From: Peromyscus leucopus
Taxonomy: Eukaryota > Chordata > Mammalia > Rodentia > Cricetidae
Length of the DNA: 64,000 nucleotides
NCBI RefSeq assembly: GCF_004664715.2
Contig: NC_051076.1
Span: 2,661,451 to 2,725,450, forward strand
Direction of reading: 5' to 3'
Made by a program: the position numbers and the translations under genes. The notes beneath the pieces are model-generated. The model was given only the letters and a program-made list of their open reading frames with translations. It did no database searches and was not told the DNA's origin. This document shows positions 1 to 10,952 of this stretch, piece by piece (position 1 is the stretch's first letter; each line of letters starts with the position of its first letter).

Positions 1-1599
1 GTTTCCACAGAAGATAAGAACCTGTGGATTGCTTTCAGGTTAATATAGTTTGATCAAACAAGACCCCCTGAAAAAAATCTCCAGTGGGAACAGGTGGCCC
101 AGATGATCCAACATTTCAGAGCACCTCTATTGCAGTTTCCTTTGAGTTCTGCTTCCAGAAAGGCTTCAAGGCTACTGGCTGAGACGATCCAGCCTCATAG
201 ACTACTCCAGTCAGGACTTGACCATACAACCCTAAATTTTCTTAGGGTTCCCCAAAGATTATAAATACCCCCAATCAGCAGGAAATAGCCTAGAAAACTA
301 TGCCCACATTCTCAAAAAATGGATTATGGGTGTTTGTCTTTGTTTAGGGGATTAGGTTACAAGTTGTTATTGGTCATAGTCAAGTTTTTTTCTAAAAGAA
401 AAAAGGGGGATAAGATATAGAAATAATTTTTAAAAAAATAGATTATTAAATCTACTTTGATCCAAAAATAACTGTTATTCTCAAAATACTTTACATTGAT
501 ATAGATTTGGTTTATTGATACAAATTTAAGATCAATTTTGTTATATGTATTTCTACTCTTGTTTAAGGTATTATGTTTATGTAACTCATTTAAAATTATA
601 ATGTATAATTAAGAAATACAGATTAATAATTAGTCATCTATAATAATCAAACTTACAGTCATGTTAGTTAAATTTTCTAGGTATACAAAGATATATTTTA
701 TTTTTGGTTGTGAGCCTAGCCTTTAACGGCTGAGCTATCCCTCCAGTCCACAAAGATATATTTTAATTAGGTAGGTAATCTTCAAACACAAAGACCTATA
801 GAATATGGCATTTAAAATGTTTTTAAGAATTTTGACTTTTCTGGACAGGAGATACATATGTTTTTGGCAGCACCAATTTACTGCAAAGAAGATGATGGAC
901 ATCAAAGACACTCCATATGGAATTTATCTTCTTCTTGGCAAAACTAGTCATTTGGGCAAGAAACTGCTCTTGCCTGGACTGCTTGACAATATGTTGTGTA
1001 AGCTGGACATGCAGGATCCATAGTAAAATGACTACTGAACTTTGCCAAAACAAGGTGGGATGGTCCTTCAGATTCCTGCTTTGCAGAAGAAACTGCTGGA
1101 CATTCTGCAGGACACACAGAAAAGCAACTGATGAACGTTGCCAACAGGTGAAACAGTCCTTCAAATTTCCTGCTTCACTAAAAAGTATGTCAGAGACTCT
1201 AGGCCTGTAGGCTAAAGATAGATGCCCCAACATTGCAGAGAAACTTTTGGTGACTGTCCAGGCAGCCAGATGTCTCTATCATTTCTAGAATTTTGGAAGT
1301 TCCTTGCAATGCACTTCCTGTTTACTCAGGTAATATTATATTCTTCTGGGGTCTTTGATGGAGTTAAAGACTAGATAGTTATAATTATAGTTTTTCTTAG
1401 TTATGATAAAAGATAAATTAGATATGAAACTTTAGACTCAGAAAGATAGGATAGATGATAGTGTTTTCTTTAATTTTGCCAAATACAAATAGACTAAATA
1501 TTGTGACTGTAATTCTTGTTTGATAACTTTTGTTATATGTAATTTTACTATGTTAAAATGAAAACCTTTCTTTTTCATTAGACAAAAAAGGGGAAGTGC
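1..1599 (+). mobile_element. 3' internal part of mys-type endogenous retrovirus
   Basis: This is the non-coding-looking 3' interior of an endogenous retrovirus, cut by the window start. It runs directly into a polypurine tract (1583-1596, A-run then GGGGAAG) and then an LTR beginning TGTGGGATGG. No open frame of useful length survives. It contains a second purine tract (394-410, A-run then GGGGGA), an approximate direct repeat with a period near 94 bp (1031-1125 against 1125-1180), and a tiny SINE insertion at 701-749. Assignment to the mys/MYSERV group rests on recalled similarity of the 3' region and LTR. The PPT-LTR junction itself is read directly from the sequence. Confidence 0.7.
701..749 (-). 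repeat. Micro-SINE (B2/tRNA-head only) with 16-bp target duplication
   Basis: On the minus strand this 49-bp insert is a tRNA-type SINE head (GGCTGGAGNGATNGCTCAG style A-box) followed almost at once by a short A-run. It is flanked by a perfect 16-bp direct repeat, ACAAAGATATATTTTA, at 685-700 and 750-765. That marks an L1-type retrotransposition event of a very short RNA. It sits inside the ERV interior and is therefore younger than it. Confidence 0.75.
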
Positions 1600-1959
1600 T
1601 GTGGGATGGTCTTTCTGTATGCTGTGAATATATGTTGCTACCATTAGTTAATAATGAAGCTGCTCTGGCCTATGGCAGGGCAGAATAGGGCCAGGCAGGG
1701 AATCCAAGTAAAGATAAAGGCAGAAGGAAGGCAAAATAAAGAGACATTGAGCACTGCTGGGAAAGCAAGATGTAACAGGATACAGGTAATGCCAAGAAGT
1801 CATATGGCAAAACATAAATAGAAATATGGGTTAATTTAAAATGTAAGAGCTAGTTAGTAATAAGCCTGAGCTTTGGGCCAAAATTTTATAATTCATATTT
1901 AGCCTCTGAGTTGGTTATTTGGAATCAGAAATGTTGGGACATGAAAATGTCCATTTACA
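1600..1959 (+). mobile_element. mys-type ERV 3' LTR
   Basis: This 360-bp LTR starts TGTGGGATGG immediately after a polypurine tract and ends TTTACA, so it obeys the TG...CA rule. An AATAAA lies at 1735-1740. The order interior-PPT-LTR shows that it is the 3' LTR of a plus-strand element whose 5' LTR would lie upstream of the window. Similarity to mys/MYSERV LTRs of cricetid rodents is recalled, not searched. The base after the LTR continues an ORR1-like repeat without a gap. Confidence 0.75.
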
Positions 1960-2197
1960 GTAGTATACAGGCAGACATGGTACTGGAGAAGGAGCTGAGA
2001 GTTCTACATCTTGATTTAAAGGCAGCAGAAGTAGCTGTGTCACACTGGGCATAGCTTGAGCATGTAAGACCTCAGTCTGCCTCTACAGTGAAACACTTTC
2101 CTCTAACAAAGCCACGCCTCCTAATAGTGCCACCACCTATGGGCCAAGCTCTCAAATACACAAATATATGGGGTCCATAACTATTCAAACAACCACA
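1960..2197 (-). mobile_element. ORR1-like MaLR LTR, partial, minus strand
   Basis: Read on the minus strand this is the 5' half of an ORR1-type LTR: a start near TGTGGTTGTTTGAATAG, then the motifs GGCACTATTAGGAGG, TTTGTTAGAGGAAAG and AGAACTCTCAGCTCC. It begins exactly where the mys LTR ends and stops exactly where L1 sequence resumes. This suggests the ERV inserted into it and that it in turn lies inside the L1. The missing half should be upstream of the window. Confidence 0.65.
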
Positions 2198-4177
2198 GAA
2201 ATCAATATGACAGTTCCTCAGAAAGTTGGGAATCAATTTACCTCAAGAACCAACTATACCACTTTTGGGAATATACTCAAAGAACACTTCATCCTATCAC
2301 AGGGATATGTGATGAAAAGTGTTCATTGATGCTCTAGTTATCATAGCCAGAAACTAGAAACAGCCTAGATATGCCTCAACAGAAGAATGGGTAAAGAAAA
2401 TGTGGTACATTTACACAATAGAGTATTACTCAGCTGTTACAAAGTCGACATCATGAAATTTGCAAGCAAACAGATGGAATTAGAAAAAAAAAATCATCCT
2501 GACTGAGGTAACCCAGATCCAGAAAGATCAATATGGTATGTATTCACTTATATGTGGATATTAGCCATTAAATAAATCTAATTAATCTACAATCCATAGA
2601 CCTAGAGAGATTAGGTATAGAGGAAGGGACTAGGGTAGACACAGGGGTCTCCCTGGGAGGGGTAAATAGAATAGATTTTATGAATGGACTGGAGCCAGTG
2701 GTTGGGGAGGGATGAGAATGGGAATGTCATGTTGGGAGAGAGGGAGAATATAGGGTTAACAGGGGATGGTGGGGAGAGACAGCTATGATTAAGGGGCATT
2801 TGAGGGTAATATGGAGACCTAGTATAGTGGAAGCTTCCTAAAATATGTTGTTGATCTTAATGAAATCTGCTAGTAATGGGGGAGACAAAGTCCTATCTGG
2901 CCATCACTTGTTACCACAGGAGGCTTCCAGTACCAGGAGTGGGTTGCATTCAGTTGAGTTGTCAGCCCAAGTGTTCCCCTGGAAATCCACAAGCAATCTA
3001 GGCTATTGTCAAGACAATGGGTTACTGTGTACAAACTGACAACTGAGTCCTGTTGCTGAGGACAACACCCACAGAACTCATTGAACATGGAGAAGTCAAG
3101 TTGGTGCTTTCATGAAGCCTTTACCCCTATATTGTTTGGTTTATGTTCTTAAAAGTTTAAGTCTTTACTACTATGTTCTTTGGTTTTTGACTTTGGTCTC
3201 GTAAGATACTCTATAGGCTACCAGAAGAGAAATGTAAACACCAACCAAGTCATAAAACCCCTGACCTACAATATGTATGGCCTGAAAGATATGCTACAGT
3301 AATGGTGGCCCAAATATTGTGGGAGTAGTCAACCAATGTCTGATTTGATTTAAGGCCCACTCCATGAGATAGCACTTGTACCTGACAGTACTTTGTTGAC
3401 CAAAAACCAGAGACTAGATAGCCCAGAGACTGTAAAACCAACACTACTGTTCAAAGGAAAAAAAAAGTATAAATAAAATGACTCTTGATGATCTTTTGCT
3501 ATACCTATAGATCAGTGTATTATTAAGTCATAACCAGAGAAGCTTCCTGCTGCAAACAGATGTGTGAGACCTAGAGACCCAGAGCAAAAAATTGCACAGA
3601 GTTAGAGAGTTCTGGTACCACACAGCTCTAAATGTACTATCCCCATCAAATCCCTCCCCTCAGGTCTTAGGGAATTCTGTGGAAGAGGAAGTAAAAGAAT
3701 GTGAGAGCCAGGGGGGATGAAGGACATCAGGAGAACAAGGCCCTCTGAATCAACTGAGCAAGGCTCATAAGAACTTGAAGAGACTGGAGCAGTAAGCACA
3801 GGGCCTAGATGGGTCTGCACCAGGTCCTCTTTGTATATATTACAGCTTTCCACTTAGTGTTTCTGTGAGATTCTTGAATGAGTGTGTCTCTGATTCTTGT
3901 GCCTGCTCTTGGGGCTCCTTTCATTCGGTTGGGTTGCCTGGCCCACATTTTGATGGTTTTTGTTTTATCTTACTATATTTTACTTTGTCATGTTGGATTG
4001 TTATCTCTTAGAAGCCTGTTCTTTTCTAATGACAGACAGAAAGGAGTGGATCCAATGATGAGGGGAAGTGTGGAGGAACTGGGAGTAGAAGGGAGGGAAA
4101 TTGTAAACAGGAAATATTGTATGAGAAAGGAGTCTATTTTCAACAACAACAATAAAATAAAAATTTTTTAAAAAAGG
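2198..4177 (+). mobile_element. L1 (Lx-like) 3' end: ORF2 tail and long 3' UTR
   Basis: The stretch at about 2215-2470 encodes a degraded ORF2 C-terminus with recognisable pieces (FLRKLGINL, PLLGIYSKN, the YIYTIEYYSAV-like region before the stop). It is followed by a long 3' UTR with the G-rich segment at 4040-4100 and an A-rich tail at about 4150-4177. Frameshifts and stops make it non-functional. It is 5' truncated at, or interrupted by, the ORR1 LTR. Confidence 0.8.
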
Positions 4178-4239
4178 AAAGAAACTACTAGTATTTTAAA
4201 ACCCCTATACAATGTGCATGCTAAAATCTAAATTGTATT

Positions 4240-4697
4240 TGTGACACGAATCTTAAACAGGTCTTATTAATAAAAACAACCTGGAGCTGGGTATTGGGGT
4301 GAATGCTGGAAGATCAGAGAAGCAGAACAAGCCACAGCCACCTCACCTTACCAATTCCTCAGCTGATCCTGTTTCCTCAGACTGGAAGCCTCTGAGTCCT
4401 CATCCAGAATGGATCTCAGCTGAACTGCTGCTAAAAGCCTAAAAGCTTAACCAGGGTAGTTCCTGGTCCTCACATCTTTTATACCTTTCTGCTTCCTGCC
4501 ATCACTTCCTGAGATTAAAGGTATGAGTTACCATGCCTGGCTGTTTCCAGTGTGGCTTTGAACTCATAGAGAATACTACAATTAAAGGTGTGAGTGCCAC
4601 CATTTTCTGGCCTCTGTAGCTAGTGATTGTTCTGGTTTTTGACCCCAGATAAGTTTATTAGGGTGTACAATATTTTGGGCAACACAATATCACCACA
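4240..4697 (-). mobile_element. Solo ERVK-like LTR carrying two B1-like segments
   Basis: The 458-bp unit reads TGTGGTGATA...GTGTCACA on the minus strand. It has a TATA box (TATAAAAG, plus-strand 4476-4483) and flanking hexamers TGTATT (4234-4239) and AGTATT (4698-4703), a 6-bp duplication with one mismatch as expected for class II ERVs. Two short segments at about 4503-4540 and 4580-4610 resemble the B1 5' end (ATTAAAGGTGTGAGTGCCACC read on plus). These seem to be part of the LTR's own sequence. No internal region is present, so it is a solo LTR. The family name is uncertain. Confidence 0.65.
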
Positions 4698-4837
4698 AGT
4701 ATTCATAAAAAGTTATTACCCACACATTATTTTCTAGTTCTACCAGCCATTTATTTTCCTCCACAAAACTAAATGCAGTTTTGAAAATAACATCAACAAT
4801 ACTAAAACCAATTGTCTATGTTTTTCATGTTTATATA

Positions 4838-5142
4838 TTTTTAATGTTTCTTTTGAAATAGTATTGTATCATTTTCCCCTCACCCTTTCCTCCCTCCAGG
4901 GGTCCTCCTTCCCATCCCTCTCATTCCCCTCAAGTCAATGGCTTTTTTTTTTTTTGTTATTCTTACGATATGTGTGTGTATTTGTATGTGTGTATGCACA
5001 AATCTATACAAATACAATCTTCTGAGTTTGTTTAGTTGGTGGTGTGTAAATGATTTTCAGAATTGGACATCCCTGGGAGAGGCTAATTTTCCTACCAGTA
5101 GTTATTTGTTGCCTGTAGTTCTTTGTTTCAAGTTGGAATGAT
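4838..5142 (-). mobile_element. L1 3' UTR fragment, minus strand
   Basis: The plus strand shows a T-rich start, a C/T-rich tract (4873-4930, the complement of the L1 G-rich 3' UTR tract), TGTGTATG-type sequence, and then the complement of the Lx 3' UTR up to GTTGCCTGTAGTTCTTTG. This is a 5'-truncated antisense L1 tail. The 67-residue frame over it is an accident of the T-rich strand. Confidence 0.65.
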
Positions 5143-6748
5143 GCAAAATTTTCCCACTTCAACATAGCACATTATTATTAAAGAGGGCATGGAAGTTTAA
5201 GGTCCCAGATTCAGCCTTGTAATTAATTACGCTTCATCATCTTGTATTTACACTACTTTAAAAACCAGTTCTGTCAGGATGTCCCATGTGAGAGTCTGGA
5301 GAAAAATGAGACATCAAGACTGAAGGAGTTGCTAGGCATATAGCCTTCCGGCTCTCCATCCTGGGGTAATGTCCTCATGTAGAATGAATTATTAAGGATT
5401 TATTACCATGGCAGTTTCCTCCTTCTGCACCTGATGAACTGAAGCTTCTAAATCCCAGCTAGGATTAGCTTCCAGCTCCCGTTTCAGGGCAACATAAATA
5501 ATAAAATCTCTGGATATTCTCCTGTCCATCCTACACCAGTCATGAGATTGTAAGCAGGCTCTCCAGGCCCCACAGTGCTTTCATCCAATCACAGGTCAGA
5601 TGATCCAAAGGGCTCCACTAGAGGAGCCTCTGTGCTGAAAGTTCACAGTAGGGGGGAGGATGCTCTATTGAGCACAGATTACTTTGGTGAATTCACTCTG
5701 CCAATATGTCCATGCAGAAGACTTGTAAATTCCTATACTCAGTTGTGGATTGCCAAAACTTTGCAGGTAGAATAAGAGTCTGCAAAAGAGATTGCAAAAT
5801 GAGGGGCTTGATGTTGAAGCCATGTGTTCAGGGGAAGGTGACAGTTACATCTTTGGCTAGACTGAATCAGTTGCAGTCAAGGTAAATTAGTGCAGGGAGA
5901 GTAGAACAGCTGCATCATAACAGAGAGAAAAAAGTTGCTAGTGGCAGCTAGTGGACCAAGCCTGTAGCTGTCCTGCTCTGGAAAGGCAGTTCCCTTTATC
6001 TACCAGAACTCTACTGTTCTCTCTTGGGCACAAAAGCAGTCACCCCTAAAATGCCCTGTTTTATTGGCCATTCCATATTAACAGATCATTTAAACTAAAA
6101 GCAACAATTCAGTCATAGAAAATAAAGTTATTTGATATATATTGAATGGTGAAGGTGAATAAATTTATAACACAACTGTGCTTTATTAACTTTATTTTTA
6201 CTGATTTTCCATATTCAGGCTTCTAGTCATTTTTTTGATGGCACCAAATTTGTTTTCCCCATGTTTATGTCTACCTGCTTGACCTTATGATTTCCTGACA
6301 ACATTAACTTGGAAAGTTGTTATGCTTACATAATGACACATTTATCATTGATTAGGCCTCCTAGCAACACTTCTATAGTGATGCTAGGAGTTAGCCCAGA
6401 AAATATTTAGGTAGAAATACAATAAAGAATTACTTTATAAAAACCCAGGACATAAAAGGATCTCTTCTCCTTCCTCAACTCTTGACCTTTGCTATTGCAT
6501 CTAAGATCATGAAATCATTTTTCTGTTAACTGCAAATAAAATTACACATTTCAAAGCCCTCCACTTTCTTGGCTACCCCGTTCTAATGTATAACTGGGAG
6601 GGGTAGCTATATGCATAACTGAGAGGGATAGTCATAGGCATATCCCTCAGGGAGTCCTCACATTCTTGAGAAAATATTTTAATTTCTAATAAAGAGGAAG
6701 GTAATTAGAAACTTGAGAGCATTCTTTTCTGTTTCTCATGTGTGCATG

Positions 6749-6750
<2 letters not shown>
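5143..6750. other. No feature seen (unique AT-rich DNA)
   Basis: I recognise no repeat or gene here. Short frames such as 5575-5775 show no domain and no splice or promoter context. Confidence 0.5.

Positions 6751-6779
<29 letters not shown>
6751..6779. repeat. (CA)n microsatellite
   Basis: About fourteen uninterrupted CA units follow TGTGCATGAG. Confidence 0.95.
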
Positions 6780-6781
<2 letters not shown>

Positions 6782-7813
6782 ACTGATACATCTTCTTCAT
6801 GGCTGTCTTAATATGAGCTGGCAACTCTTGGATTACTGTAGAACAGGAAACACTCTCAACACCAGCCATGAATGATTTTTCCTAAAAGTCTGTCCGTAGA
6901 TGCCATTTAATGAAGCCCAAAGTACTCAGCAACACACTGATTCTGTTTCTTTCAGGGTTGTTGATGTAATAACTAATGATAGACCAGTGTGACAAAAAAC
7001 CACACAAACTACAATCTTAGCAAGCCTAAAAGACTAGATTTTTTTTCAATGTTTCATAAGTCAAAGACAAACAAGTCAGTTCATAATTTGCAAGACGATT
7101 CTTTTACCATTGTGTCGAGATTCCATGAGGAAATGCATATCTATAAAGAAAGCAATGCTGGTGACAGAGACATAGGCAGACACATGTAATGTGGGAGGTT
7201 CTTCACTCTCTTGTGTAGTCAGCTCATTTTTCCATCTTAAACTTATACTTGGTTTATCAATCTAGGTTAATCTGTGCCTTTCTTAACAAAATAGTTGCCT
7301 TTTATAGTTCAGTATCTACTTCACAATTTGCTTTCACAAACTGCTTCAAATTTGCTTTTAATCAGTCTGACATAGTCACTGTCATATTTTGGTCCATAGT
7401 GCTTTAACTTCCAATGATAATGCCCGGTGGTCCCAGGTTTGTGACACAGGCTATTGATGCCATCACCTTGACTCTGCACTATTTTAGGAAATGTTAACAG
7501 AAAAATCTGCACATCTCTTTTCTTAGTTATCATTATCTCATCATTACTTTTGCTGAAAGAATATGGATTTGCTGCACTGATTTGACTCAAGTATCTAGGT
7601 TACAAGAGCTCCACTGGAACACATAATCATTGGTTCTAAAATGAGGATTGTGGCATCAGAAGAGATTGGAAAGTGGAAGATAGAAGAGTCCTGATTTTCC
7701 TCATCAGGCAAACTGTTGTAAAAAGACCCTTTTAACAGAGTAAGATGGTGCGCACATGTATTCCTAGTGCTAGGGAGACAGGAAGAAGAGAGTTACTCGA
7801 GGTGCATAGTGAA
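6780..7813. other. Unique DNA, with a weak B1-like patch at 7741-7790
   Basis: Most of this stretch is unrecognised. Positions 7741-7790 faintly resemble a B1 5' end (TGGTGCGCACATGTATTCCTAG) but lack the rest of the element. An 89-codon minus frame at 7321-7590 has no domain that I know. Confidence 0.4.
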
Positions 7814-8124
7814 TGTGGTGGTTTGCCTTTCGTAAAGTCTCGGGCATTTAAATACTTGGCCCCCAGTGGGTGGCTGTTTAGAGAGGGTTAGGAAGCATGG
7901 CACTGCTGGAGGAAATGTGCTATTGGTGTTGGGCTTTGAGTTTCCAAAAGGCTCATGTTATTTTGAGTTAGCTCTCTCTGCCTCCTGCTCTCAGCTGCTG
8001 CTGCACCTGCCACCTACTACCTCCACTCTGCAATTATGGATCCTCTGAAACGGTAAGCCCCAAGTAAACTCTTTCTACTATAAATTGCCATGCATTATCA
8101 CAGCAATAAAAAAGTAACTAATAT
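7814..8124 (+). mobile_element. ORR1/MT-type MaLR LTR
   Basis: It starts TGTGGTGGTTTGCC and carries the family's internal landmarks in order: GGGCTTTGAG, a CTCTCTCTGCCTCC tract, CTCTGAAACGGTAAGCCCC, AAACTCTTTCT and ATCACAGCAATAAAAAAGTAACTA. The 3' end is degraded (no clean AAGACA) and I see no 5-bp duplication, so the boundaries are approximate. Confidence 0.7.
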
Positions 8125-9077
8125 AGTTAGTTACAGCCCTAATTGGCTATTTAAGACCTATATTTTAAAAGACACTTTTAGATACAGAGGTGATAAAATG
8201 GCCCTTAAACCAGAGGACAGTGACATACAGAAAGCTATTCAACCCACAAACACAGTTATACTTTCAAATACTGGTTTTCATGTCCTCAATTCATCTTGCA
8301 AGGTAGAACTATGTCTATTTTCCAGATAACTTACTATTTCAGGTAAATAGCCAAAGTTGAATCATTAATACTTGCTCATAAGTCTATCATTATTTTATGA
8401 TTTCATTGAAACCTAGCATTAGCTGTTTATGCTTTTATTTCTCCAGGAGTAAATATGCATTCTACTTTAAGTAAATAATGAAAAGAACTGATAGTATATG
8501 CAAATAACATAAATATTTAGTTAATTCTTGGAATGAAGATATGAACACCTTTGAAAACTACTACATTTTATGTTTCATTTTACCTCACACAAAATTCATA
8601 TATCTTAAATAGTTCATCCACATCAACTGTGTTGACATATAGCTGATGCAAAATTCACTTTGGTTAAAATAGAAGTTTTAGGAACAAAATAGAAATTGTC
8701 TAAATATTTGCATTAGCCCATTCTTGGTTTGCTGGGCTAATGCTTTTATTAAGTTCATTGGTCTTTATTGTTGGTCAAATAAAGCTCCATACTATTTTAT
8801 TTGTTGTTCTTTTAGATATTTCTTGTCAATCATTTTACTGTGGTTGCAAGTAGTGCTTAATATATCCCCCACAGTCTTTGATAAACTACATTAAGATGGA
8901 TTAATATAAAGTGAAAATAATATCCCATTTTCTTTCAAAATAATAATTCCTTCATTACTGCAGAAAGTACTCACTGAGTACTTGACTCCATGTCAGATGA
9001 TAGTTATGTATAGGAAGTCTATTCACCCTTCAGAAACCATAACATAAATGAGTACTTAAATGTTGTAGAATATTATT
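8125..9077. other. No feature seen (unique AT-rich DNA)
   Basis: Low-GC sequence. An ACTGAGTACTTG patch near 8970 could be a MIR/L2 relic but is too short to call. Confidence 0.45.
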
Positions 9078-10458
9078 ATAATTTTGTATTCATTTTACAT
9101 ACCAAAGATGTCCCTCTTCCTCCCTCCTGACCCTCCAATCCATCCCCTATTCCCTCCTACAAGAATGTAATGGGGAGGTACATTTAGTAGAGGCAGGTCC
9201 AAGCCCTCCCCCCTGCCACAATGCTGTGCTAGGTGTCCCATCACAGAAGTGGGCTCCAAAAGGCCTGCTCATGCACAAGGGATGGATTATGATCCTACTG
9301 CCAGGGGGCCCCTTTAGCAGATCATGCTATACAACCGTCTCACTATGCAGAGGCCCTAGTCCAGTCCCATGCAGGCTCCACAGCTGTTGATCTAAATATC
9401 CTGAGTTCCCACTAGTTTGGTTTGGTTGTCTCTGTAGGTTTCCCCATCATAATCTTGATGCCCCTTGCCCATGTAATCTCTCTTCCCTCTCTTTGACTGG
9501 ATTCCCAGAGCTTGGCCTGGTGTTTGGCTGTGGATCTCTGCATCTACTTCCAACAATTACTGGAGAAAGGCTCTATGATGACAGAGCATTCACCAATCTA
9601 ATTACTGGGATAAGCCAGTTCAGGCACCTGCTCCATTATTGCTAGTAGTCTAAGCTGGGGTCATCCTTGTGGATTCCTGGGAACTTCCCTAGCACCTAAC
9701 ACACCGTTTCTCCCTATCCTCATGATGTCTCCCTCTATCATGGTATCTCTTTCATTTTTCTCCCACTCCATTCCTCTTCCAACTCGACCATCCCATTCCC
9801 TTATATTCTCATCCCCTATCCCCTGCCCTCCATTGCCCACCCCTCATCCCCAGTTTACTTAGGAAATCACATCTATTTCCCTTTCCCAGGGTGATCCATA
9901 CATCCTTCTTTGGGTCCTCCTTGTTAGTTAACCTCTCTGGAGCTGTGTGTTGTAGTCTGGTTATCCTTTGCTTTACATCTAATATCCACTAATGAGTGAG
10001 TACATACCATGTTTGTCCTTCTGAGTCTGGGTTACCTCACTCAAGATGATATTTTCTAGTTCCATCCATTTACCTGCAAATTTCATGATGTCGTTGGTTT
10101 TCACTGCTGAGTAGTACTCCATTTTGTATGTACCACATTGTCTTAATCCATTCTTTGGTTGAGGGGCATCTAGGTGGTTTCCAGGTTCTGGCTATAATGA
10201 GTAATGCTGATATGAACATAGCTGAGCATGTGTCCTTGTGGTATGATTGAGCATTCCTTGGATACATGCCCAAGAGTGGTATAGCTAGGTCTTGAGGAAG
10301 ATTGATTCCCAGTTTTCTGAGAAACCGCCATACTGATTTCCAAAGTGGCTGTATAAGTTTGCACTCCCACCAGCAGTGAAGGAGTGTTTCCTTGCTCCAC
10401 ATCCTCTCTAACATAAGCTGTCTTCAGTGTTTTTAATCTTAGCCATTGTACAATATTA
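9078..10458 (-). mobile_element. L1 3' end, minus strand (3' UTR plus ORF2 tail)
   Basis: The plus strand shows the complement of an L1 3' UTR with pyrimidine-rich tracts (9110-9160, 9730-9850). It then shows the complement of the ORF2 end: TACTCCATTTTGTATGTACCACATT, TCCACCAGC-type and CTTGCTCCACATCCTCTC motifs. The element is 5' truncated near 10458, where an LTR-like unit begins. It is younger-looking than the 2.2-4.2 kb copy because a 114-codon ORF2 frame is still open. Confidence 0.85.
10070..10414 (-). pseudogene. L1 ORF2 C-terminal fragment (114 codons open)
   Basis: ORF2 encodes the endonuclease and reverse transcriptase of LINE-1. Only the extreme C-terminal segment is left: an HCWWECK cysteine-rich start, PLWKSVWRFLRKLGINLPQ, AIPLLGMYPRN, and RCPSTKEWIKTMWYIQNG near the end. 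The endonuclease and RT domains are absent, so it cannot act alone. The initial Met is just the first in-frame ATG within the fragment. The normal YYSAIKKN-like ending is altered. Confidence 0.85.
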
Positions 10459-10952
10459 TTTTAAGGTGTGTTACTTTTGTTTATGCTCTGGGACATTTGT
10501 TTAATGATGTAAAGATGTGTTTGATTAAATAAAATTCGCCTGCAGTCAAAAGGTTTTGGCAGTAACTGACAGGAAATGGTAGGGAGGAGCCTGGTGAAGA
10601 AAGGTTTTTAAGGAGGGGCGAGGAGAAGCATGAGGGCTTTTTGGAGGATGTGAGGAAGGAAAGGAGGTGAGCTACTTGTTATTCAGCCTCTCTGAAGAGC
10701 AGAATTCCACCTTAACCTTTGAATCTTGAGTTCTTTAGAGGGACAGAGATTTAGTTAAATTCTCTTCGTAGCCCTGAGAGAGTCAGAGCTTGAGGGAACA
10801 GAACTCCTTCCAGGCACGGCCCTTGTGGCCTGACCGCTGCTGGTAGCAGCAGAGCTGCAGTTGCTGATTCAGACAGCTGTGGCTTAAAAGGCAGCAGCCA
10901 TTTAATAAAAAGACAACACTTATATTAAATTTCAAAGTCAAATTTGGTCACA
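10459..10952 (+). mobile_element. LTR-like unit, class II ERV type
   Basis: It begins near TTAAGGTGTGTTAC with the repeated TTTGTTTAATGATGTAAAGATGTG phrase that is shared, in diverged form, with the LTR at 35581-36056. It contains a TTAAAAGG box at 10887 and AATAAA at 10903, in the order expected for an LTR promoter and polyadenylation region, and ends near GGTCACA. No clean target duplication was found, so the ends are estimates. Confidence 0.5.
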
